64,000 nucleotides of DNA, taken from Craterostigma plantagineum (lineage: Eukaryota; Streptophyta; Magnoliopsida; Lamiales; Linderniaceae). Position numbers and translations under genes: made by a program. Below are positions 20,241 through 32,693 of this stretch, piece by piece (the first letter of the stretch is position 1; each line of letters starts with the position of its first letter). The stretch covers positions 152,001 to 216,000 of the forward strand of contig JAPQWV010000648.1 in assembly GCA_027422505.1 (NCBI GenBank). Direction: 5' to 3'. The notes beneath the pieces are model-generated. The model was not told where the DNA came from, searched no databases, and worked only from the letters and a program-made list of their open reading frames with translations.

Positions 20241-22870
20241 TTTAGATACCCACTTTAAGTCGGTCCTCTCTGATTAGCAGTTGTATTCTATTTGTTCAAA
20301 ATTACTTCACAACTTTTGCTAGACGGAGCTTTAGGTACCCAAGCCAACTTAGAAGGACTTGGTTGGGTTTTGATCTCTTTAGGCGACTTGGCCTTTTTGA
20401 CTTTTGTCGGCCTAGTTGGGGTTTTAGGAACCCATTGAGGCCGAACCTGTCAGGAAAGATGAATATCAGTGCGGACAAATGCGGTTTGAGGCTTGATCGA
20501 GGAAAAGATCTTGTCACTGGCTAATCCCTAAGGTGCTTTTGGGAGTGGACATCAACTGGATACTTTATGTGAGAGCATGAGCGAATAGAGTCATGCGCCT
20601 GTTTTATGGCTGGATCTTAATTCCTACGTGATTTATTTTTGGCATTTGATAATAGGCTTCAAGGAACACTTAGAAGTACTGATCTTAAGAGAAGAAATGA
20701 CTTTTATTTTTACGAGTGTCATACGTTATTTTTACAGAAGAAGGTGACAAAATAGGAATTTTAATTATATGGGCTCATTCTTTAAATCTATCCTAGACAC
20801 CCAAACCTTAAGCTTTGACTTGTTCACTACGCTACCTGCGGACGTAGTAGAAATAATTTTAGGAACAATTTTTTCAGAAATATTAGCACTGGAAGGCGAT
20901 TTTTCTTTCTTCACGCTCTTTAGAATGATTTTCTTGTGAGGGAGTGGAATATGCTGAGAAATATTTTGTGGAATAGAGGAAGATTTGAGATTTTCCATCT
21001 CCTTTAAGAATGCTTTATCTTTTGCTTCAAAATTCTTCCTTTCGATTACTAATGATGAGCTCAATTCCTCAATTTTCTTAACGATATGATTATTATAAAT
21101 GGAAAAAAATTATGAGAATGATAATTATGTGCTTCCCCAGACTAACATAAGGTTTCGAAAGGATAATTGAATCACATTTCTAGGTATCTCCCTTGTTTTG
21201 TAACTATGGTTCAATTCGGTGTAGTCGAAGGGGATCTCAGCCCCAGATTAAGCTTTTTGCTTAGCTTCATCTAGCATGTTTGTTTCTGATGAGTTAGTAA
21301 AGATCATAAGTGAGATTAGGCCTAGACCCATGTATCTGATGTCATAAAGTTGTTGGTAATCAACTTTCTTTAAGTTGCATGGGTTACAAAAACCTAAATC
21401 CTCTTTAGCATTGTAAATATCGGTATCTAATGGCTGATTTAAATGGATAGTATGTGCAGTTCGTCCCTTAAGTTAGTCGATCATCTAATAACTTGATCCT
21501 TGAATAAATTTTCTTATGTTCATGAGAGAGTGCCGTATAGTTGTTTCTAGAAGTTACTAACTCTTTGTTGCTACCGCTCAGTTCTTTATCTAGGTCACTA
21601 ATTTTGGTTTCTAAGGAGGCTATCTTATTTTCTAGACTAGCTACTTTTTTAATTTGCATTCGTTAAGATAATTTCGATATGAATCTTCTCATCAAATTGC
21701 AATTTAAATTAATGTTCACCTATTGCTAGTCGCTCATCTAATTCCGTTATGCTTTTCTGCTCACGTTTCATGTTAGTGCAATTTATTTGGTACAATTCTA
21801 ACATGGTCAATAATGTGAAACAATCTACCTTTTGAGATGATATGGATGCATGGTCATCATCCGTCCGTTGCAAGATTCGGCGTCTGAGTTGTCGTCCAGG
21901 CGAGCCATCAGAGCAAGGTTCTCCTCTTCTGAGTCTGAAGTGTCCTCGAGCCAGTGATCTTGCTCCGCCACGAGTGCTACTCCTACTTCCTATTGTTTTG
22001 TGAGGTGAAGCTTTCTGGAGTAGTATTTTGCATTAGTCTTCCTAGGAAGAGTGCATTCACGGGCGAAGTGGCCAATCCTGCCGCAATTGAGGCTCTTTTC
22101 CGTTCTTGACGTCGGAGGACTCGGGTGCTCTTTCCTTACTCTTTGAGCTAGAGGTCCAATGTCTGTTTACGGATGAGGACTTCTTCTTGTAGAACTGCTT
22201 GCTCATTATTGTCGCAATTAGAGCCAACTGCTTCCCAGCTCTTTCATATTTGGCTCGATGTCGGAGTCTGACTCTTTTTCTGATTCGGAGCAGCTATGAG
22301 GCTTAATATATTTTTCCTTCTAGAGCGAGTGCTCCTCTTCTTTGGACCAGGGCTATTGAATCCTTGGTCGGCTTGCCCGTCTGCTCTTTTTGACACTCGC
22401 AGATGTGTTCCTCATGTTGGGCGAGATTGTAAAAAATCGCATTGATCTCCATCTCATCCAAGTCCTTATTTTGTCGGATATGAGTGGAGATCTTCTTCCA
22501 TTCCGTTGGCACTGATGATAGGAATCTGATATTCATATCCATGTTAGTTTTGTAGATCTCTATCTTCCTCATCTCGTAGAGAAGAATGAGGTATCGCTGG
22601 TATGGGACGTATAAGCTCTCCCATGCCTTAGCTTTGAAAGAGTCGTAAGCCGTTAGAATATTCGCATTCTTAGCTTTGACCCCGAATTCCGTTCGCTCCA
22701 TCGTGGGGTAGAGGTCATCCCACATTCCCTTAGCCGTTGGAAGGACTGTCTATTTGCTTATAGATATTGTTGGGGATGGCTTGCATGAGAGCTGACTTGG
22801 CTAGAAGATCAGCCTTGGCTCGTAACCTTTCCGCCTCGTTCTACTTACTTGGAGTTTTGAGTCTTCTAAT
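20241..22870 (-). pseudogene. Copia A gag, middle and C-terminal part, decayed
   Basis: 22303-22725 encodes a UBN2/gag-like helical region (MWDDLYPTMERTEFGVKAK, LSSVPTEWKKISTHIRQN). Near 22050-22095 is a CCHC knuckle remnant CGRIGHFAREC. Coiled-coil-like pieces follow at 21468-21659, then the basic tail 20765-21064 (FLKEMENLKSSSI), which has a clear counterpart in copia B (FFKEMENLKASSS at 63510-63560). Many stops interrupt it. Upstream, 22740-22870 continues the gag frame up to the solo LTR. Confidence 0.8.
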
Positions 22871-25800
22871 TGTGGCTCCCCGCCTTTCACCACTACTTTC
22901 TTAACTAGTCTACGCGACTAATGTCTTAACAATGAAATAGATCGTATGAAATTTAGGATAAAATTTTTCCTTTTAAAAAGGAATCTACAAAATCGTAGTG
23001 GGTCCTATTTACATATGAAACCGCGCATGCGGGTCAAAATAAATATATCTACTGGGCCTCCACGAGGTCGCATCCATGCACACACTTACATCTCAAAAGC
23101 CCTCGGAAGCTTCAAAAGTTGGCCTCATCGTGAAAATGATCACGTACCGTGATCGTGGGGTCCTACAACACATAAAAACGTGGAATGAGCTTATAAAGCT
23201 CAGTAAGTGAAAATCATGAATGCAATGCACGTGACCTAAGTAGCAAAGGCATTCGCGCCAATGCTATTGACTTCTCACATCCTTCTCGTTCTTTTCATTT
23301 TATATTTGCGCCCCTTCGGCGTTCAATCTTACTATGCACCATATAGAGCTCAAACCCCTAAGGGTATAAATAAGTGGCAGTACACGCACTGGGAGGCTAA
23401 ACCCGAGTACTCCATCTGTGCTTAACCCTATGGTGCCTTTCAATCCCAATGTGGTCCACACTGAGAGGCTAATAGTGCCTTTCAATCCCAGTGCAGTCCC
23501 ATTGAGAGGCTAACCCGGGCACACAGATTTTGTTTAACCCTAAGGCGCCTTTCCATCCCAAATGCGGTCTGACACGCGGGCGCTTCTCACTGGTAGCTTA
23601 CTACGAGGTCGCCAACACTCGAGGTTCCCTCGGTGCCGCTCATACCTTCGAGTCGCATCCTCCAGGTTGCATCTCCCGCTACGGGGTATTTACCTGCCTC
23701 TCGTGAATCAGACAGTCGGCCTCGTGAATCGCCGTAATGTATTTCCCCTACCTCTCGTGAATCAGCTAATTTTGCATCGTGAATCGCCGTGGTAGCATAG
23801 AAGAGCCGTGACTCATCATTGAGTCGACACAAATGCCCATATCGACAAATATACATATCGCTTTCAAGCGATCTTATACTCATGCACGCTATCTCCCTGA
23901 CTCTCATACTAGTCGTGCGTGCACATGCTCATGCCATGAATATGCATATCATGTCATTATATAACATAATTAAATCACGTAAGAACTCACATAAAATCAT
24001 ATAAGCACATAGACACGTCACATCAAATCATAAAAAGCACACAACACATAATCTCATGTACATAAAAATTATGTGTTGTAGTTGCGATTTCCACTTACCT
24101 GGTATCCTTATCTATATCGTACGGTAAATCGCTAACCTTCAAACCCTAAGTATAGAGACATAAAAAATTAGGGTTTGTTAGTCTAATCATAATTTTCATA
24201 AACTGGCTTAATTTAGGAAACCCTAGTTTCGACTTTTATAAATTTTGAAACCCTAAAATTTAGAACTTTAACCTAAACTGAGAAATACTATTTCAGAGAT
24301 AGATCTCGAGTGGAATTGTGAAATGCTATTGATATAATTTTCAGCATGTTGATAAATCTCGACATGTATCTACGAAAGGGATCTCGATATTCATGCTACT
24401 AGGGACTAAAAGATCTCGACATACTTGGGTTAAATAGATCTCGAGCTTGTATTGTGATTTATGAATCTCGAGCTTAAGTAAGATATAAATCTCGACATAT
24501 GACATGCAAAGATTTCGAGCTATGTGTCTTCGAGATATATACCAAGATGTCGATACCAACTTAGATTTCGATATAGCTTATAAGGTTTCGGCTTCTATAT
24601 TAATTGGGATTTCGACATTACAATTTAAAATCTTGAAATATCATACATACAATTTCGAGGTATATCTCGACATATATTACAGAATGGATCTCGAGTTGTT
24701 TGGTAGACTAGATCTCGACATAGACTTATACATGGATCTCGATATATATCTTGGGATAGATGTCGAGTTTGATCTCGACATTTTATACTAACTTTATAAA
24801 GTAAATTTTCACATTAAACCTCGATATAACTCGAGATTCCATCTAGAGTGTTTCTTTGATTTCGACATTAAATCCTTCCTGAAGACCTCGAAATCAATTC
24901 TTCACAACTAACCGAGTTCTTAATCTATCAACTGGGAATCTCATTGCTCAACAGCTAAACTTTTGCTCGCACGCATATCTTCAAGAACAGTTAGAATATT
25001 ATTTAGGGTTTCATAGCTCGTTAGTTGGAGTTATATAAAACCCCTAGTATTTTCCAAATTGTTGTTCTAACAATCTCCTATGCATATAATATATGAATGA
25101 AACCGCTTAAAAACCCAAAATAACAGTTCATACCTTTCCAAATTTTAGCTCAGGTCTCGACCTCCTCTCGGTTTTAATTCCCTCTAGTTCTGAGTTTTCG
25201 AGAGTTTAGTTTGTATGGGACTTGTTAGATGAAAATCTTTCTTTTTATCCCAAAGTTGGCGTGTATATTTGAACAAATGACATCGACATATTTTGGGTTA
25301 GTTCTTATCTCATCTTATATATTATATTATTATACTATATACATTTCTTTGTAACTAAGAAATCACGTCTCAATACTCTCATCTTGACATTTCAACGATT
25401 CTCTATCGAAATCCATAAATTTCGAGGATAAAAGATCTCGAGATTTTATTGTATCGACATTTTGTTTCTTTAGCTCTTTTTCAACACAAATAAATTGATC
25501 GAAATTATTTCTAAGCCTTAGGAACTGATCGATTTAATTTAAATGTATTCAATCATGTTACCCAACAATCGATCGATTCTTAGTTCTTAGTTCCAATCAA
25601 CCAAAGCTAGGTCATGTCATAATTAAGTGCTAGTTAAATTCTTCTAAGTTTTAATGTTATCATATAGCACATAATTTAATTCATCATTTGAAATTTTTTA
25701 AATCCTACGTTCATTACTTAAGTCATAATTCGTAACATGCATAGAAGTTATAAATCACACAGCATGAAATCATGTTGACACATAAGTCACTTAAAGGTAT

Positions 25801-25918
25801 GAGAATATGAAGGCATCGTATCATCGAAAATACTAATTAATCCAATCAAGTTCTTAATTAAATATTTTCATCGCTACTTAAATCGTAAATCCCGTAATTA
25901 GATTTTACGGGTATTACA
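22871..25918 (-). mobile_element. Solo LTR of a Tekay-like element, about 3.05 kb
   Basis: TGTGGCTCCCCGCC to GGTATTACA on the plus strand, flanked by CTAAT (22866-22870) and CTAAC (25919-25923), an imperfect 5-bp duplication. The copia A gag frame continues across it. Patches match the Tekay LTR in order: CACACACTT with CTCAAAAG, GATCACGTACCGTGATCGT, GAATGAGC with GCTCAGTAAG, and the CTCGACAT-rich tract (24350-24900). A complete element was probably lost by LTR-LTR recombination. Orientation is inferred from the Tekay at 598-11125. Confidence 0.82.
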
Positions 25919-26125
25919 CTAACTGCTGGTAGATGTGGATTGTTCGTTGAATTGGCTGCTTGTTCGAACCAAAATTGAGTTGGTCCTTTTTTCAAGAGAT
26001 GCTAGAAGGTTCGCAGCTTGGTCTTTAAGTTCAATGGAGTTTAAGAAATGGTTGCGCCGAACGGTGTATTCGCCGCGTTTGAGAATTGGTGGATGGTTAT
26101 CATTTCCGAGCGCGTATGCATCCAT
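25919..26125 (-). pseudogene. Copia A gag N-terminus
   Basis: Opens with MDAYALGNDNHPPILKRGEY at 26125 and continues through FLNSIELKDQAANLLASLEK, typical of plant copia gag N-termini, before a frame break near the solo LTR junction. It joins the gag segment left of 22871. Confidence 0.75.
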
Positions 26126-26880
26126 TTCTTGAGTTGATTAGGAGCTTCGCATATATTTGAGTGATTGAGATGATGTAATTGTGCTCCACAATCGTCGAGA
26201 ATTATTTTTGGTTAAATCTTTAAAGTTTGATCCAAAAGTAAAGTCTTCAAAAATAATATAAGTTACTGTTTTGGCGCGCAAAAGTACTGTTCGTGAAATA
26301 TTTTTGCAGCGGAAAAATTTTTTCGACTTGAAAATGATTTTCGAATAGGAGATGCTATAAGTTGTAAGGTCTATCAAAAAATGTAGTTCCGTGAAGTTTT
26401 ACGATCGAAAACTTTTAACTGTCGAAAAATTACTTTGACCCAAAATTCAAAATTGTAAACTTTTCGAAAGGTTTGACTCGACTAGACTTTTCGAGTGTAC
26501 ACTTTTAAAAAAATCTTTTCCACTGGATTTTCGATCGAAAGAATTTTGAAAAAGCAAGCATGTGGCGTTGTTAAACATATTGAATAAGTATCCAGATCGT
26601 GAACAACCTGGAGTACTACTACGCAAAGTAGTCCAGCCTATATACCTTCAGTCACAATGATTTTGAAAATTGATCGAAAATCTGACGGTCGAAAAAGTTT
26701 CTTCGTTTAGTGAAATTGATTTTGGTCAGTACTGATTTAAAGTTTCACGTTGAGTCTAAATAAATCGGTTGACCGGAAAACAACCTGTGTGGTAGGACAA
26801 AAACATGATCCCGCCTAAGTATTCCAGGAAATGACGAGTAATTAGAAAAAAAAACCATATATATAACACAGACACATTAA
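26126..26880. other. AT-rich stretch, probably eroded copia A leader or LTR
   Basis: No gene seen. It is rich in GATCGAAAA, GTCGAAAAA and TTTTCGA words, the same vocabulary as the copia B spacer (54839-56280). I looked for the tRNA-Met primer word and a TG...CA LTR end and found neither. Confidence 0.4.
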
Positions 26881-26909
26881 TACCAGCACCAAGCAATTAA
26901 GAGCTTCCT

Positions 26910-28052
26910 TTAGTTTTCTTTATTGACGATGTTCAAAGCAGCAGCCAACATACTCTTGAGGAACAAGTTGTTCTTCTTCACGTCTTTGGCCAACTCAATG
27001 TCATCTTCGAGCTTCTTGTCTTCCTTATCTTCCATTTCGTCTATCTTAAGATTCGAATCACAAGAATCGAGATTGGTCATTGCAGCCTCGATAAATTCCC
27101 TAGCATCGGCATAGGATTTCGATACCACGGATTCGACTGCATTGTCCACCAAATCGTCGAAGGAATTGTATTGTTCCGTGCACTCGCTAAGCCCCGATTG
27201 AAGCATCGGGCTCAGGTCTGGGTTTTCCGAGGCTGCAATTTTCTTGATTTCTGAGTAGATATTTGCTGCTTGATCATCCACAAACCTTAGAAAGAATATA
27301 AAAAACAAACACAAAGGCATCACACATAATAATAGAATATTAACATCTAAACCCTAGCCTGGAATCATAGCAGCTACATGGTACCAGTATTGGGAGAACG
27401 CCATTTTTTGTCCGCAATGTTCGGGATATAGGTGTTGTTCGCCCTCATATTCTGATATGCCACTTTAATCGCGCATGTTACTAGTTTTAAGGTGTTTCAG
27501 TCCACCAGTTAATTTAACTATTAGTGTACGGAATGACGGGATATGGGCGTCGTTTGCCCTTATATTCGTGTTCGTGGACCGCAATAATTTTAGGCTTGTC
27601 CGACCTGGTCCATAATTCCGTCCAAGCTAACAGTTAAATTAATCAGTAACAAAGCGGCACAAAGTTGATTACATTGGGGAAAACATGTGACATCTCGAAA
27701 TGTTGACAAAAAATGCCATATCCCAGACATTGAGGACCAAAAATGGCGTTCATCTGCATCAACAGGTAGCTTAGGGAATCAAAATATACCTTAAAGTGAA
27801 GAAGGAAAGCCCGTTGGCGTTCGATTTCTGACGCGAAGGCGCGGTTTGCATGGTAGATAAGCATTGCGATTCGAAATCTCCTGTGCCATGGCATGCGTTT
27901 TTTATCAACGGGACACTATCAGAATCGGTCACTTTACGAATGTCTCTAATATGAGAACCAACGTAAAGCAGCCTGATGGCATTGATTGGTGAAGGAGATA
28001 CAATTAAGGCGAAGAAGAGAGCAAACAAGGGCTTGTATGAATAGGACGACAT
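26910..28052 (-). CDS. Invertase/pectin methylesterase inhibitor-like protein, two exons
   Basis: Exon 1 is 28052-27790, the intron 27789-27286 (504 bp, donor TTTAAG|GTATAT, acceptor TTTCTAAG|G), exon 2 27285-26910. Joined, they give 639 bp, 212 residues and a stop, in phase. Residues 1-25 look like a signal peptide (basic start, FALFFALIVSP core, cleavage near INA). The four cysteines of the family are at 54, 64, 123 and 163; the first pair sits in NACHGTGDFESQC, the second in GLSECTEQY and LDSCDSN. The fold is a four-helix bundle; members block cell-wall or vacuolar invertases or pectin methylesterases, and sequence alone does not say which. The C-terminal 45 residues are unusually acidic then basic (EDKEDKKLEDD). 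It is the only supported host gene in the window. Confidence 0.85.
27396..27751. mobile_element. MITE-like element in the intron of the inhibitor gene
   Basis: The ends are inverted repeats: GAACGCCATTTTTTGTCCGC at 27396 faces the reverse complement of a run ending GGACCAAAAATGGCGTTC at 27751, and the match continues through CAATGT and GGGATAT on each side, about 35 bp with a few mismatches. The length of 356 bp and lack of coding fit a MITE. I found no clear target duplication, so the family is unassigned. Confidence 0.65.
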
Positions 28053-28089
28053 GGTGATTTTTCTTGTTCGTCGTCTCTCTTCTCAGGAT

Positions 28090-28097
28090 CTATATAT
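28090..28097 (-). promoter_or_regulatory. Candidate TATA box of the inhibitor gene
   Basis: ATATATAG on the minus strand about 40 bp before the start codon, which would leave a very short leader. A second candidate, CTATATAG at 28240-28247, would give a leader of about 155 bp. I cannot choose between them from sequence. Confidence 0.4.
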
Positions 28098-28445
28098 TAT
28101 TTTCTTATCTACTCTTCGTTCTAATGATGATGGGATGCTCTGTATATCTTGCTGAGAGAAAAGAGAATGACGAGAAATAATAGGACTAGGCTGCTGTTGT
28201 TTTTTGCTCGGTGCCATATGTGTTTGAAGGGCTGAGATTCTATATAGGAGACGTTTGTTTGGAGATCAAATTGAAGTTATGGTTTCTCATTGAGTCAAGT
28301 CACACAATATAAGGCCAGCCGTTGAAATAAGTACGGGACTGCTGGAAATATATAAAAATGATATAATATATGTATTTAATATTATTATTTTGTGAAGGTC
28401 GTAACTCTTCAAACAATAAATAAAAAATATATTTATTTTAATATT

Positions 28446-28873
28446 ACCGAAATCTACACATAAATACCTAATTGAATAATTTTTTTACACATAAGTAACC
28501 ATGTCAGAAATATTTACAGATACGTACCCGATTTAATTTTTACCAGTTTCTCCAGACATGTCGTACCTTCCTGTGTGTGTATGGCGTACCATAACATGTT
28601 GATATAGGGTACCTAAATGTGTTAGTACGGCATACATATGCTTTAAATAGGGTGTACCTAAATGTGCTAATACGGCATACCATTTTCTATTATATAGAGT
28701 ACCCAAATATGTTGATATAAGGTACCTGAATGTGTTTTATGGCGTACCTGCGGCGGATCGGGTACCTATCTGCAAAAAATTTATTCTGTTAGGTACCTAC
28801 ATATAAAAAAGTTCCTGACATGGTACTAAAGTATAAGTTTTTTTATAGAGTGGTATTTATGTGTAAAGACCCC
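28446..28873. mobile_element. MITE-like inverted-repeat element upstream of the inhibitor gene
   Basis: The ends read TACACATAAATACC near 28454 and its reverse complement near 28854-28867. A second matching pair, AACCATGTCAG at 28497-28507 and CTGACATGGT near 28816-28825, lies inside. ATATT flanks both sides (28441-28445, 28874-28878), possibly a 5-bp duplication although the area is AT-rich. The interior is built from GGTACC-centred words such as GGTACCTAAATGTG and ACGGCGTACC-like variants. It lies about 400 bp from the gene start. Confidence 0.6.
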
Positions 28874-28929
28874 ATATTATGATTAAATTCTGAAAGTTGT
28901 AACTCTTGAGAAGACTCATGAGAAGCAAC

Positions 28930-30085
28930 CACTACAAAAAAAAGGTCGAATTGTGACAGAATCAGCGACCAAAAAGCCGTTGCAAATTTTGCGACGACTT
29001 TTTTTGACGGAGTTTCTGTCGCAAATAGTAGCGACGTCTTTGCGGTCGCAAAATCTGTCGCACAATTTTGCGATGGTTATTCAGCCGCAACATTGCTACG
29101 GAACTACCGTGGGAATGAACCGTCGCACATTTGCGATGAATTCCGTCGCAAAACTTAGCGACGTCTTTGCCGTCGTAGAATCCGTCGCAAAACTATTGTC
29201 GGTGTTCTGAAATTTGAAACCCATCAAAATAACAATTTATATCTTATTTCCTCTCTCTTTCAATTCTCTCCCACGTCTCTCTTTCTTTTATCTTCTCCAT
29301 CATCTTTTCTTCAGTCTTCCAGATCTGGGTGTGGCGGCAACGGCGACAGTCGAATCTCAGCGTGGCGATGTTGGGCGACTACGGTCGGCACTGGGCGTGG
29401 CCGTTTGGCAGCGACGGAGACTGCTGAATCTGGGCATGGTGGTGTTGGGCTGCAACGACGATGGGCGGCTCTGGCCGTGGCGGAGCTGGGCAGCTACGGG
29501 CGGCTTTGGGCGTGGCAGTTTGGAGACGACGGAGACGGTCAGATCGGGGCATGGCGGTTTTGGGCTGCGACGGGCTGCAGATCTGGGCATTTTTTGGCGG
29601 CGACAGCGACAGCGACGGGCTACAGATCCGGGCTTTATTGGGCAGTGACGACGACGGGCTGCAGATCTGCGTATTTTTGGGCGATGACGGCGATGGGCTA
29701 CAGATCTGTGCGTTATTGGACGGGGACGTAGACGACCTGCAGATCTGGGCATTTTGGGCGGCGGCTGGGATCTGGGCGCGGCGATGTTGGGCGGCGACGG
29801 CGACGGCGACGGCCATATTTACGGCTGTTTTTTTATTTTTTAGTTGGTGTTTGATGGAGGACATCCGTCGAACAAATTAATTTATTTTAATTTTGATTTT
29901 CCAATTTGCGATGTAATATCCGTCGCAAAAAACAGTCCAAGAAAATAGCAACGTCTTTTCCCACGGTTATTCTTTTCCAACGAGCGTTTTTGCGACGACT
30001 TGTTTCCGTTGCTAATCCGTCGCAAAATACCTATTAGCGACAATTTTATGTTTGCTCTGTCGCTAACTGAACTTTTTTTATAGTG
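28930..30085. mobile_element. Non-autonomous CACTA element, 1.16 kb
   Basis: Terminal repeats CACTACAAAAAAAA at 28930 and, inverted, CACTATAAAAAAAGT at 30085. AAC flanks both ends (28927-28929 and 30086-30088), the 3-bp duplication expected of CACTA/EnSpm. Subterminal zones (28950-29210 and 29890-30070) carry many GCGACG and CGTCGC words in both orientations, the usual transposase-binding landscape. The centre (29320-29830) is GC-rich and holds imperfect tandem repeats around GGGCTGCAGATCTG. That centre is open on both strands, which I attribute to repeats rather than coding. No transposase is present. Confidence 0.9.
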
Positions 30086-30229
30086 AACTCTTCATTATTT
30101 TGTGTCTATTCAGGTGAAAAGCTTCACGAACAGACATAATTCTCCCGCACATTCATCCATTCCCATCTACAAATAGGGCACTCATTTTCTCATTTGGGTC
30201 ATCAGAAAACGTTTCCTACAATAAAGCAT

Positions 30230-32693
30230 TCAAGTAGTCATTTAAGTCCAAAAAACTTTCAAAAGGTTCGTCCGTTTCGAAATTTGAAGTGATTCTATTT
30301 CGAAACGTAGTGGTTTTCTTGTCTTGGAGACAATTGCTATGCTCCGTTAGCACCAGCACCAAGAATGGAGCAATAATGTGTTAAAGAAAAAGTATTAAAT
30401 ACTAGCATCACAAATAGTTTGCATGCATTTACGAACATGTTTAAGACGTTATTTTTCATGCAAAATGATATGACGTTGACTTCAAACAACGCTGCCATGC
30501 TTCAACTACCATACAACACGGAGAAAAATACCAAAAAAATTCAATGGAGCCGATCTCAAAAGGTGGCAGCAAAAGATGTAATTTTACTTAACAACAAATC
30601 TCGTTAGATTTGTACGTGAAGATTTCCCGGTTACCGAGGAGGATGAGCTTGACGTTGATAAAAAGGCAGTAAGAAGAACGAAAAAAATGGCGATTTTCTT
30701 TGCCGTAACTATGTGTGTAATGGATTGGATAACTCGGTGTATAACGTGTATAGTCCAATGGAAACGACAAATCTATTGTCAGAATCTCGTGGAGAAAGTA
30801 CATGACAGAAAGTGCCAGATTGAAGCAATCGTCATTGGCTGATTTCTTGACTTCAAAATGGTGGATTCAAAATATGTATCTTCAAGTCCAAAACTGCAAT
30901 TATTATTGCACGATCTCCATGTTGAGATGATTGAGATGAATGAGTCATTCCAAGTGGCTGCGGTGATTCAGAAACTCCCTCCTCCGTGGATTGATTTCAA
31001 AATTACCTTTAGTATAAGAGAAAACAAATGGGACATGAAGACTTGATCATAAGGTTACGAATACAAGAGGACAACTGAAAAGCAGCCTGAATCTAGAGGA
31101 ACAAAAAACGCTATTGGAGATGGCACAAATTTGGTGAACCAAATGCTAGTTAGAACAATAAAAAGTCCCAAGTGAAGGATCATCGCAAAGTAATCATCAC
31201 AAAGTGAAGAAATTCGGGGGAAATTGCTTTTGAGGCAAACAAGTTTGTGCAAAACGGTGCATTCTTAGGAAAACGATACATAGACGTAGTCTTTTCAAAT
31301 TACACGTACTGACTTTACACCGCAATTTCGATGGTAATAAAAAGTTCCACCTATCTTGTTGAGTCTTTTAATTTATTGCATGACGGATTTGGACATGTGA
31401 ATAATAATACCGTGATACGCATCGTAATATTGAACTTATTACCATAAATTTAACAAACGACACACAAAAATGTGAAGTGTGCGTTGAGACAAAATGACAA
31501 AGTTACCATTTCTTTCGAAAAAAAAAAAGTTACCATTTCATTCAGTGGAAAGATGCACGACCCCTCTAGAATTAATTCATTGTGTCATACGTGACTTGAA
31601 ATTCGTGCAAACTAGATGAGGTAAAAAGTATTTTATTAATTTCATAGACGATTGCATGAGGTTCTCTTATGTATACCTGTTATGGAGGCAAGGACGAGGC
31701 ATTATTTGCATTGAGAACCTATAAAGTTGAAGTTGAAATCAACTTGATAGACGAATAAGATAATTTGTATTGAGAGAGGTGAAGAATATGGTGTACCGTT
31801 TGACGAGTTTTGTGTAGATACCGGTATCGTACATCAAACGATGGCACCTTACTTGCCCCAATCAAATGGTGTGGAAAAACGTGAAAACCGTACGTTGAAA
31901 GGATGAATGGACTATTGCTAAACAAAAGTTCACCCATAATTGTTTTGGGTGGGGGGGTGGGGTCGAGCTACATTAACACCAAATCACATTCTAACTAGAA
32001 TCCCACACAAGGAAAATAATAAAACACCATATGAACTTTGAAAAGATGCAAGCTTCCTATAAATTCTTGAATGTGTGGGGGTGTTTGGTAAAGGTTGAAG
32101 TATCAGCCTAGCAAGTAAAAATTGGGCCTAACACGTTCAATGGAATATTTATTGGGTATGCCAATAATAGAAGTACTTATCGATTAATAATGAAAAAGTC
32201 TCGAGGAATTGTTTTTTTAAATATATTCTCTAATGAATAGGAAAAAACTGAAAATCAAAGCAATGATAGTTGTGACAAAAATGTTATTTTAGAACAATAC
32301 CGATACCCATTGATATTGTTGCACTGTACAACCTCTAAATTCATCAAATGGATGGTAAGACTGCATTTTTGAATGGTGAGGTAATATATGTGGAGCAACC
32401 GAGGGGATTGTAGCTCGAGGACAAGAGAAGAAGGTGTGTGGACTAGTTAAATCATTGTACGGACTTAAACAAGCACCTAACCAAAGATGCATGAATGTCA
32501 TAAATGAATATGAAAAATGCATGTATGTCATAAAGACACCTAACGGTTATGTAATGTCTGTCTATACGTAGATGGTATGCTTATAATGAGGAGTAATCAT
32601 ATTATCTATTCATGTACAAAGAAATGCTAGCGAAGAACTTTGATATAAAGGATATTGGTTTGGCAGATGTTATTGGGGAATTAAACTTCTTAG
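30230..32693 (+). pseudogene. Decayed Tork-type copia internal region
   Basis: Fragments in order on the plus strand: a gag leader with AAAAGGTTCGTCCGTTTCG near 30258; gag with MVDSKYVSSSPKLQLLLHD and VAAVIQKLPPPWIDF (30858-31000); a pre-integrase trace; integrase core end TMAPYLPQSNGVEKRENRTL (31838-31898); RT with AFLNGEVIYVEQP (about 32364-32402) and SLYGLKQAP (about 32453-32480). Stops and frame shifts are frequent and the catalytic YVDD is gone. RT is cut at 32694 by an LTR. This is an old copy. Confidence 0.75.

Larger units (their letters stand above)
19224..26125 (-). mobile_element. Copia A: broken Sirevirus-like Ty1/copia element
   Basis: On the minus strand: gag start at 26125, gag interrupted by a solo LTR (22871-25918), zinc knuckle, gag tail, protease, integrase start, then a jump to spacer sequence at about 19430. 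RT and RNase H are missing: the segment 19224-19430 matches copia B at about 57862-58050, while 19440 onward matches copia B integrase near 61900-62100. So roughly 3 kb was deleted. Athila-1 then inserted into the spacer at 19223. No 5' LTR or primer site can be recognised to the right of gag. Confidence 0.8.

Noticed and set aside
29214..29880. Long overlapping open frames on both strands in the CACTA element
   Set aside because: Open on both strands because of GC-rich tandem repeats; no recognisable domain and biased low-complexity composition.
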